Below, one piece after another: positions 1 through 8,250 of a stretch of 64,000 nt of DNA. The DNA lies in the NCBI GenBank assembly GCA_022266195.1, contig WHVY01000002.1, forward strand, positions 12,291,001 through 12,355,000, read 5' to 3'. The stretch's first letter is position 1; the number at the start of each line of letters is the position of its first letter. Below the pieces are notes generated by a model. The model saw only the letters and a program-made list of their open reading frames with translations. It searched no databases and was not told where the DNA came from. Made by a program: the position numbers and the translations under genes. This DNA is from Tetranychus cinnabarinus. Taxonomy: Eukaryota; Arthropoda; Arachnida; Trombidiformes; Tetranychidae.

Positions 1-40
1 TTCATACTTATACAAGAGGATACTTGATTTATAAAGGTAG

Positions 41-255
41 TCAAGTTAAACCAAGAGAGTGACAGCGAAATTCATTGTGATCATTTTGATAGTAACTCAA
101 TTGATGAAATTTGGTACAATTTATAACTACAACACTTGCAACACTTAATAAAGCTATTATGCATAAAAAAATAACACAAGTCGATTTTTCATTCAGCCAA
201 CGCTTGAAGGAAGCCATTGACTCGTTAGAAAGTAAGAAACGTCGCAATGTTACTT
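41..255 (-). pseudogene. Decayed copy A of ADAM10 3' exons
   Basis: This is a degenerate duplicate of the last two exons of the ADAM10 gene located at 2475-3104, in the same orientation. The minus strand still reads RRFLLSNESMASFKRWLNE plus a transmembrane-like stretch, then passes directly into HQLSYYQNDHNEF, the extreme C-terminus of the parent. The parental bases around 2560-2820 (intron plus most of the cytoplasmic tail) are missing, so the copy is an internally deleted fragment. The open frame has no upstream ADAM domains and begins without a convincing ATG. Similarity was seen by eye. Confidence 0.75.
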
Positions 256-384
256 CAGATAAAGAAACGGTGAAAATATAATACTAGTATTGTGTTGTGC
301 ACGTGAATTAATAATTGCCTTACTAGCAGGCTAAAATTTTAATGAATATTGTTAAAAATTTTCAATTTATTTAACAATTTGATC

Positions 385-612
385 AACAATTTAAAACGAC
401 CAAACTCACAACAATTAGCAAAGCCATTATGCATAAAATAACACAAATCCATTGTTCGTTTAACCACCGCTTTATGGAAGCCGTAGACTCTTTAGAAAGT
501 AAGAAACTTCCAATGTTGGTAAAGGTCCTGATGTGTCAACTTCACGGCATAGTTGAAAGATGAATCCGTAATAATTATTCCGAGCTGACCCAGGTTTAGA
601 GTAAAGGACAGA
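385..612 (-). pseudogene. Decayed copy B of ADAM10 penultimate exon
   Basis: This is a second partial duplicate, matching parental positions about 2829-3073 (the exon encoding the end of the Cys-rich region, the stalk and the transmembrane helix). The minus strand reads LYSKPGSARNNYYGFIFQLC followed by REVDTSGPLPTL, against LYSKPGTPCNNYNGYCDIFQ in the parent. Two conserved cysteines are lost and a frame break follows. The splice donor after the transmembrane codons is still recognisable. With copy A it shows repeated duplication of the 3' end of the gene. Confidence 0.75.
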
Positions 613-943
613 CATATCATAAAGGGTAAGAAAAGATTGATATGAAAGATCCAACTTATTGATAGATGTAAAATAAGATGAAATATTTTTTACTATAATA
701 AGTTGCTAAAGTCTGAAGACCAAAAAGCGGCAGTTAAAGCACTTGTCGCGAAGGTCTTCGTAAAATCTGCTTAACAAGAATCAGCGATAATTGGTTAGTT
801 AAACTAGAAACTTTTCATTAACAATTCACTAGTTTAATTAATCAACTTTATTGAACTTTAGTGTTAACAAAAAAAGTGTAAAATGTTTCATTTCAGACAT
901 AATTAGTAAAACATTCAAGTATAATATTAATAAATGGAGACCT

Positions 944-1561
944 TTAATTTTTCCGTTCAGCTTGTCGTCTTAGATCTTCGCGGACGATCATCAGGATCTT
1001 TGCCGTGATATCTGGCCAGTCTTTTTTCCCTTCAGGTTTTCCTGTGCAAACTTCTTTCTCTTCAGCTTTTCCTGTCCAGCCAGGTTCTTTAGCTTTTGAT
1101 GGAAAGACAATAAATTTGCTTTCAGTTTCCAGTAGTTTGTCAGCAAAATGTTTATTCTGCCTGAATTTCAGCCAATTACACTTAAAGGCCAAATCAACAT
1201 CAATTGTGTACCATTCACCTGCTTTATTCACGAATTCATTTGTTGGCGCCTTACCTGATTTAAAAGCGTCGGAAGAAAGTCGAGCCTCCTCTTCCTTCTC
1301 AGGTCCACTCAAAAATCCGCGTCTTTTACTCATATAAAGATTTTGAGCAGAGTCGTAGGTAATCACTTTGTGGCTACGTGTTCCATGGTCAAATTCAAAT
1401 GTAACTATCTGATCTTTGGTGGTATAGTAATGATTGAAGATCGGTTGATATGTTTCTCCGATGTTGAATATGTCGGTTCTTTCGATGTTCAATTTACTAA
1501 ACAATTCATTCAGCGAGCCTACATCAAAGATCACTGTTGAAATATCGAATGAATCCATCAT
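944..1561 (-). CDS. NADAR-like domain protein (divergent)
   Basis: An intronless 205-residue ORF. The start is the first of two tandem ATGs (1561 and 1558); further upstream in frame there is only a GTG. The C-terminal half resembles the NADAR (YbiA/DUF1768) fold family, whose members act on ADP-ribose or riboflavin intermediates: an entry helix with TYDSAQNLYMSKRRGF where NADAR proteins have the Glu-His-tyrosine-lysine helix, then FKSGKAPTNEF, then LAFKCNWLKFRQNKHFADKL, which matches the typical Kf-qN-l-LL pattern, then a Trp near a Gly. The usual catalytic Glu of the first helix appears to be Gln, so activity is doubtful. The N-terminal 80 residues are not recognised. It lies between decayed ADAM10 copies and the parent gene, and a fragment of it occurs at 2036-2100. 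Family assignment is by eye and tentative; it could be an orphan. Confidence 0.5.
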   Translation of the reverse strand: MMDSFDISTVIFDVGSLNELFSKLNIERTDIFNIGETYQPIFNHYYTTKDQIVTFEFDHGTRSHKVITYDSAQNLYMSKRRGFLSGPEKEEEARLSSDAFKSGKAPTNEFVNKAGEWYTIDVDLAFKCNWLKFRQNKHFADKLLETESKFIVFPSKAKEPGWTGKAEEKEVCTGKPEGKKDWPDITAKILMIVREDLRRQAERKN

Positions 1562-2035
1562 GGGCACAAATTTTAAATAATTTTTTAAATTATTGATTGA
1601 GCAAAGTTTGACTTTTTAAGTAAGAACGAAATACATATAACGAAGCACAAATAAAATTAATTGCTTATAAAACATTCATCTACACCACATTCGAAAATAG
1701 TTGAGTTGATGTTGATAGTTCAAAAACCAAAGTGAAAATGAACTTTTCAATTTTCATTAAGTCTTTTATGCCGCTGACAGAGTGAGCTCGTGACTCCTTT
1801 TCATCAACTAGTTAGTAATGGTAAGGAAGTGCAGGGAAGTGGAAATGGGTAACGTTTAGCCTTGATGATGCAAAGGGAAACCAGACACTCACTTCTGGTT
1901 AAAGTTTGTTACTTTGTTGTTACATTTTGAAAGTGTTAAACCAGAAATGTACAATGTTGCCAAGTTTAATAGGAAGAAGCAAACACCAAAAGTATAATAA
2001 AATTTTGACAGCAAAAGTGAATTAGTTTGTCTTAA

Positions 2036-2100
2036 TTCGACTGCGAAATACTCATTCTGAATGAATTTCAACCAATGTTAAAGGCCAAATCGACTTTCCA
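2036..2100 (-). pseudogene. Fragment of the NADAR-like gene
   Basis: About 60 bases resemble positions 1139-1200 of the NADAR-like ORF, in the same orientation (shared blocks around ATTCTG-TGAATTTCA-CCAAT and TTAAAGGCCAAATC). The rest of the ORF is absent. It suggests that the block containing the ORF and the ADAM10 3' end was duplicated and then rearranged. The remainder of 1562-2474 shows no other gene; a stretch near 2190-2250 resembles the bases around 330-390. Confidence 0.5.
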
Positions 2101-2474
2101 CTTAACCCATCGATCTTCGTTAGTACTAGTGTTTTCGGACGCTAATTAGTTTCTAGAGGATTCACCTGCCTGTCAGGTTAAAGTTTTGGACGCAAAAATA
2201 TTGATAAAATTATTCAATTTATTCAACAATTTGATATAATCAACTGATTTTTTTCTGGTTACACAACATTTTCAATGTACATTAACCGCGAGACAGAAAA
2301 AGAGTATCGTTAATATTATAAATAACAAGGTTATGGCAATGAGATCTGAGTGAAATGGGGACCAGTTGGGTGGGCAGTTTGTGGATACAAAGTGCTGATA
2401 GATATCAATAATCATTTATAGTATTCTTTACTTGTAAAGTGGAATACTTGTTAGATTTTGATAATGTGATTTCA

Positions 2475-5400
2475 TCAAACCCAGCCATTTCCAGTTAAAC
2501 CAAGAGGATGACAGTGAAATTCATTGTGATCATTTTGATGGTAACTCAGTTGATGTCCAAAGGCTAAACTGGTTCTGACAAGGTTACCATGATTACGAAC
2601 CATTGCTGGTCTGGAAGACGATGCAGAAGATGAAGATGAATTATGTCGATGTCGAGCAAAAACCGAAACAGCGGATGAAGCAGATGATGATATATCTAAA
2701 CAATTTGCTTCAAATAATTCACTTTTCGGTAATTCATAATTACGTTTCTCGAATACCTTGACCAAAAGAAACTAAAAAAACAAAAAAAAATATTTAGAAA
2801 ATGCAATGAAATAAATGTACAATTTGATAACAATTTAAAACAACAAAAACTCACAACAATTAGCAAAGCCATTATGCATAAAATAATAACACAAATCCAT
2901 TGTTCGTTTAACCAACGCTTGAGGGAAGCCATAGACTCGTTAGAAAGTAAGAAACGTCGCAATGTTGCTAAAGGTCCTGATGGGTCAACTTCACGACATT
3001 GTTGAAAGATATCACAGTATCCATTATAATTATTACAAGGTGTACCAGGTTTAGAGTAAAGGTCAGGCACATCCAGAGGGGCAGTGTTCCATTCAAATGA
3101 TGATCTAAATAGGATGAATGTGAGAGTTAATTAATCTTCTTTCAAATTACTATTCATTATCAAGTAGTCACATGATTTTATTTTATAATAAAGCTATTGT
3201 AGAAACAATTTTTGATAAATATCCAAATTGTTTGCAACTTACTTGCAGGTAGCATCATCTCCAGGAAATCGACAGCACAATTCACACAGTTTAGTGTCGG
3301 GTTCATCAAATTTTCGTTTACATTGGCATGATTCTAATCCATAAGCAATACATATCGATCCAGTGCATTCCTAAGAAATAATTTAAAAGGACGATTGTTT
3401 AATTTCACAGTAGATTCAATAATTTTACTTGAACTTACCCCCATAAAACAGACTGATTCTTGGTTACAGACTGTTTTGTTAGGGACAAACGTTGATGGAG
3501 GACAACTCGGACCTTGACCAGTGTTTCTCAGTTAAGGAATTTATATTTTTGATCAAAATTATATAAATTGAACTGAGTTACACACTACAATGTCAATACT
3601 CACCTCAGTTAAAATGAATAAACATAAAAGCTATGAACTCAGTTCAAACATGCAAATGTATTCATGCAAATTAATTTTGAGAATAAATAATAAACATTTG
3701 TATGAAAAGGATATTTGCAATAGCTTGCTGTCCGGCAACCATTATCATCACGGCATTTATTACCAACTGTAAGGCGACAATCATGGGCACAACATGGACC
3801 CTGACTTGGACTGTAAACAGAGTTGATGAAAAACAAATTAGATTAAATATTAGTTTCAGGATTAGACTGAAAATTTATCATGACAAATCTTTTCACCAAT
3901 AAAAAAGTTAACATTACCTGCAAATAACATTTGGTCTAAGGCGACATGGAATCTCGTTTTTGGGTGGATTTGATTGCATTGGGAAACAACAGCTTTCTGT
4001 ACAATCTTCAGCCCAGCCACAATCACATTCCTCCCCTGGTTCAACAACCTCATTACCACAGATAGATTCTTGAGGTTCTGTTGGGAATTGATAAGGAAAT
4101 AAAAATAATAACAAGAACATGAATAAGAATAATAATCAGAAGTGAAAGAAAAAATAATGAAGCTAACCATAAATAAAATGTAAAACCCATAAATTTTGAT
4201 ACGATTTTTGGTTGTTACTATAAAAGAAAGGTTTTCATCAAAGTATTTACTTTGTTTGAGCAATAAATTTAACGATAAATAAAGCCTACTGCATTGTAAT
4301 GGGGTTTAGATACTTTCTTGTTGTGCTTCTTTCGATTAAAATTTGTTAACCAAGCAAATAAAAATGGAATTAACAATCAATCAAAACGACTCAAACCTAC
4401 TGGGATTAATATTGTCCAATCAACAAATAAAACAACGATTCTCAATGATTGTTTTCCATTACCTCTACAGTCTTATACACAGCTTTACTCTGTAGGTGCC
4501 TTAATTGTTTTACTATGGTTAACTAAGATCATCGCTGTCACCATGGAAAGATTACATTGGTTAAAGTGATTTTTACCTTGAAAACAGCCTTTTGAACTTC
4601 TTGCTTTAGTATTAAGAACAGCATTGATACTTTTCAGACTACAAGGAGAGAAATGATTGTTGTTGCGTTTGTCTCCAGAAGTTGCTCGAGCAAACATGAT
4701 ATAATTGCCATCTTCTCCTCCAGGAGTACAACTTCCTTCATTTTCAGGATCATGCTAATGAAAAGGTTAAAAGAATTAGGAAAGAAAAGGTTAATTTGAA
4801 TAAATTGATGAAACAAAATTAATTCATTTCATTGTATTATAAAAGATTAATGTAATTACCGGTGATCCAAAGTTGTGTCCAATTTCATGGGCTAATGTTA
4901 CATGGCTTACTATGGGTGGAACATGTTTGCCATAATTGAGAAGTGTAACTATTCCAGTATTAAGACTTTTCAGGCTTCCTCGATAATGCTGAGTAAAAGA
5001 AAATGAAAAAATTAATGATTGGTGTATTATAATGACATAGGTATTAAAAATGGTTGAAGAATGATAATTAACTTACTCCATTTTTTTCACAAACTCCACC
5101 AGCATTTTTAAGATCACCAGTCCAAGCAAGACCCAAGGTTCCACCTTCAAAATCTCTATAAGTAAACATGTAAGCTAAACAAAAAGCATCATAATCTTCT
5201 TCGGAGAAAAGTTCCAGATATTTTTCAACTCCATAGGTTCCTTTATAACGATAAACTGGATCTTTAAGGGCTTCAGTAGTGTGAACTTTTATTCTTTTTA
5301 TTAGAAAGGAAATATTATCTGATTTGCCATCCTGATTAAAATCTGCCAGAGAATATTGAAAAAGATTAGATCACGAATAACTAAATAATAATTAGATTAA

Positions 5401-6835
5401 TTTTTTACCTGTTGATCGATAAATATTGTTAACTTTTTGTACATGACGGGTCATTGTTTCAATACAGGCTTCTTCACTTCCCAGTTTTTCATAAAATAAA
5501 TGATCGGCTTGTAGATATAGCATACAAGTTGTCTTTTTAGGATCAATAACAAAATGTCTTTCAGGTCTTTCCTCAGGCCAATGAGCTCTTTGAACAGCAC
5601 GTATCCCGTAGGCTTCTGTATCACCTTCATAATTGAGGGAATCAAAATCACGCCAATATGTTTGTTTGAGCTTTAAATTAGATGGAGATGAAGATGATGG
5701 GGGTGAAGATGGTGATGACTGGTCCACTGATGAAGGTGAGGAACTGTGAGAATTTCCAATATCACGTCGTAGACGATTATAGTTAGTTTGATTCGATGTT
5801 TCTTCAAGTTTTGTGTAATTTGAACTATCACCAACATCAAGAGTAATAGATTTCAAAACGGAAGGTAAACAAGAGTTTCCTGGAAGAGGCAATGAAGACG
5901 AGGATGGAGATGAAGTTGAATTGAAACATTTGGATGAGTTAAAGGTTAATAATAATGCATCCGGAACTCGGTAGATAATGGTGTGGAATTGGCTGGAATT
6001 GAGATTCGAGTAACGTGAAGCTGGCTCAATGTAAAATTCCTCTGCTTTTGTCCGGATGAATCCATCAAAGAGGCCATCATTGGTGATTACTCCTTCCACA
6101 TGAGAATCATTTACATCTATTTAAGGGCAAAATAAAATAATTGATTTATGTCAATCAATAAATTACAAATTGTATTTACAAACAACACATTAACTGTAAA
6201 CAAATGCACACTAATTGATAAAGCAATTCCCGCTTGCAGACCGATAGTCATGTCATCTGGTTGATTAAAACGCAAACTTTTTAATTAACACACAAGATTA
6301 ACACAAAACATCCAATCAAAAGCAGAGACACTTTTTCATCAACAAATTAATCCACATGTTTACACTAATCTTAAGCCTTTACATCCAAGAATTGATTACT
6401 TAAATATTAGTCAAATGTTTACGGTTCACAATTTAACAAAGATTCATTTTAGTTGCTCGATGGTTGGTTAATTATTAAATTGTAACTTACCACTGAGAGC
6501 TCCGATTAAGGCATTTGAAGTATCATAATGAAATTTACCTCTTCTCGTTGATTCAAATAATGTTTCAGGCGAGAATAGAGTATTATCAAGAGTTAATTTG
6601 AGATCAAATAGGCGATTATAAGCAGTAAAATTTATCAAAATATAATTCTCTGTTGATTGTGAATGTGATTGACTCCAAATAGAGTTAAAAAAACTATCCA
6701 TTGATCCAAGATTATCCTTAATCACATTTGTTGGTGCTGATCTTTTTGATCGATGGCTTCTACGTTGTTCGAGTAAATAATCACGATCGTAAGAAACAGG
6801 TTCATATGGAAGGATAAATTCATTTGATTCAACAG
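2475..6835 (-). CDS. kuz: ADAM10/Kuzbanian-type metalloprotease
   Basis: A membrane-anchored zinc metalloprotease of the ADAM10/Kuzbanian/SUP-17 family, the Notch-pathway alpha-secretase. Exons (minus): 6491-6835, 5409-6116, 5077-5342, 4860-4988, 4577-4754, 3918-4077, 3715-3810, 3439-3520, 3243-3370, 2855-3104, 2475-2771; every join keeps frame. In order: prodomain starting NEFILPYEPVSYD, a Ser-rich insert with a furin-like NRLRRD site, catalytic domain (DFNQDGKSDNISF; zinc motif HEIGHNFGSPHD split over two exons; NYIMFARATSGD), disintegrin region (EPGEECDCGW; CSPSQGPCC), Cys-rich region (CTGSICIAYGLESCQC; PGTPCNNYNGYC), one transmembrane helix (ICVIILCIMALLIVVFLLV, joined across an intron) and a Ser-rich cytoplasmic tail of about 95 residues. 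One intron is AT-AC. There is no in-frame ATG at the 5' end of the prodomain exon; the signal peptide must come from an upstream exon, the best candidates being the EMI exons at 8251-10491. Confidence 0.93.
3521..3714 (-). other. U12-type AT-AC intron in ADAM10
   Basis: On the minus strand the intron begins ATATCCTTTT, the consensus U12 AT-AC donor. It ends TTCCTTAACTGAGAAACAC, with a perfect U12 branch motif TTCCTTAAC (3539-3531) about 11 bases before the terminal AC. Joining 3715 to 3520 gives the codon AAT and the protein ..SYC-NGQGPSCPPSTF.., matching the CNG-CP segment of ADAM10 proteins. No GT donor gives that join. It lies between the disintegrin and Cys-rich regions. Confidence 0.9.
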
Positions 6836-6898
6836 CTAATAACAAAATAAGAACAAGAGTCAAGTGTCATCGAGAATGCTACAGATATTCAATTTATA

Positions 6899-6926
6899 AG
6901 GTGCGACCTAAAAAGTTTGCAACCAA
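6899..6926. repeat. Left terminal inverted repeat of the mariner element
   Basis: Twenty-eight bases starting AGGTGCGACC; the reverse complement is found exactly at 8150-8177. It is preceded by TA. Confidence 0.96.
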
Positions 6927-6960
6927 TTCGTTTTTAGTCTGTATCTCATAAACTAGACAT

Positions 6961-8019
6961 TTATTTTTGATAATTTTTGTTGGTAATTACAGACAAAGGT
7001 CCATTTTCTGAAGCTGCAACAATTCTGGACTTTTCGTTTTTGAACAAACGGTCGAAATAAGCGGGCTCGAACTCATTGATTTTTCTAGTAATTCTTGATT
7101 TAAGTTGAGTGAAATTATTTGCTTGCCAGCCGTTTGCATAGACTTTTGATTTCAAATGAGCCCAGAATCTTTCAATCGATCTTAGCTGAGGAACATTTGG
7201 AGGGTTTGAGTTTTTTGGAAGCACCGAAATGTTCAAATCACGTAAAGTTTCCAGAGTTGTTGCAGAGTAGTGACAAGAGGCTAAGTCTGGCCAGAAGATA
7301 TAACTATTTTCAGGATAGTTTTCTTTGATAAATGGAGCTAATCTCTTACGAATACACTCATTAGAATATAATTCAGAGTTCATTGCATTTTTGGCTGGAA
7401 CAAAAAACGGCCTTGAGCATCCTTTTCGCGAAACCGCAATCCAAACACATAACTTCTTTTCGAACTTTTTTCGACCTTTAAGACGAATGTTATTGGGCAA
7501 ATTTTCAGGAGATTGTGAAAGATAATAACCCTTTTTATCAGATGCTAACGGGAAATAGGATTCATCATCTTCGATAATCTCTTTGCGGCCACGAATTTTG
7601 ACATAATTTTCCGTCAACAACGATAGCCTTTGTTTTTGCCTCTGTTCTTGTTCAGGGGTTGATTTGGGCGCATCCTTTTGTTTCCATGTTTTGATATTGT
7701 TCTTTTTCAATAAATATTGGCAATGGGACAAACTTATATTAAATTTTGAGGCTAAAGTCCGTTGAGATTGAGTCCATCCTTCGGCAACTTTTAAAAAACG
7801 CGCCAAATTTTTGGAATCCATTTTTTTGGCCTTTCGACCAGAATTTTCATAATCTGTTATTTTTTCACCATTTCTGAGCCTTTTCCCTACACGATAAACA
7901 CTGAATTTGGAAATTCCTAAAGGCTCAAGAGTTTTGGCACACTGATATAAAGAAAGTTCAGGAGAGTTAGACACTAGTTGGGAAATCAATTCACGCTTAG
8001 CACTAGGTTTAAGGTCCAT
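6961..8019 (-). CDS. Tc1/mariner transposase, DD37E type
   Basis: A 352-residue transposase, a full-length size for this superfamily. The N-terminal third has paired helix-turn-helix-like segments (SLYQCAKTLEPLGISKFSVY and the region around WTQSQRTLASKFNISLSHC) for repeat binding. The catalytic triad is visible: Asp in EDDESYFPL, Asp in YIFWPDLASCHYS, and Glu in NPPNVPQLRSIERFW. Thirty-seven residues separate the last two, so it is DD37E rather than the Tc1 DD34E. The usual PxLNPIE box is PQLRSIE. The ATG at 8019 fits the length and no in-frame stop or frameshift is seen, so it may be active. The gene runs parallel to the host ADAM10 gene. Confidence 0.95.
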   Translation of the reverse strand: MDLKPSAKRELISQLVSNSPELSLYQCAKTLEPLGISKFSVYRVGKRLRNGEKITDYENSGRKAKKMDSKNLARFLKVAEGWTQSQRTLASKFNISLSHCQYLLKKNNIKTWKQKDAPKSTPEQEQRQKQRLSLLTENYVKIRGRKEIIEDDESYFPLASDKKGYYLSQSPENLPNNIRLKGRKKFEKKLCVWIAVSRKGCSRPFFVPAKNAMNSELYSNECIRKRLAPFIKENYPENSYIFWPDLASCHYSATTLETLRDLNISVLPKNSNPPNVPQLRSIERFWAHLKSKVYANGWQANNFTQLKSRITRKINEFEPAYFDRLFKNEKSRIVAASENGPLSVITNKNYQK

Positions 8020-8149
8020 TTTTTTATTTAATTTTGACTTGATTTATGTAAGAGACATATCAAAATGATCCTTATTTCTTAACTAATCCTTTTGTCTAAA
8101 AATGGTGCCAGAATGTCTAGTCTATTAGGAGCCATGGCTAAAAAACCGT

Positions 8150-8177
8150 TTGGTTGCAAACTTTTTAGGTCGCACCT
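8150..8177. repeat. Right terminal inverted repeat of the mariner element
   Basis: Exact reverse complement of 6899-6926, ending GGTCGCACCT and followed by the TA duplication. Confidence 0.96.
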
Positions 8178-8250
8178 TACAATGTATTTCATTACATTAC
8201 ACTGTAAACATTACACAATTCAGTTAATTTAAAATAATTAAATTACATAC

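Larger units (their letters stand above)
6899..8177 (-). mobile_element. Tc1/mariner-superfamily transposon, apparently complete
   Basis: A 1279-bp element with inverted terminal repeats of 28 perfectly matching bases (outer end AGGTGCGACCTAAAAAGTTT), extending imperfectly to about 38. It is flanked on both sides by the dinucleotide TA (6897-6898 and 8178-8179), the expected target-site duplication. It carries one intact transposase ORF on the minus strand. It lies in the 1415-bp intron between the EMI exon (ends 8251) and the ADAM10 prodomain exon (starts 6835), in the same orientation as the gene. Without it and one TA the intron would be about 134 bp, normal for this gene. Perfect repeats and an unbroken ORF suggest recent insertion. 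Confidence 0.96.

Noticed and set aside
6838..6863. An ORF start at 6863 giving a leader-like TLVLILLLAVESN before the ADAM10 prodomain
   Set aside because: The codon is TTG, not ATG, an in-frame TGA lies six bases upstream, and the hydrophobic stretch is the pyrimidine tract of the acceptor TTATTAG.
7119..7525. Plus-strand ORFs inside the mariner element
   Set aside because: They are antisense shadows of the transposase.
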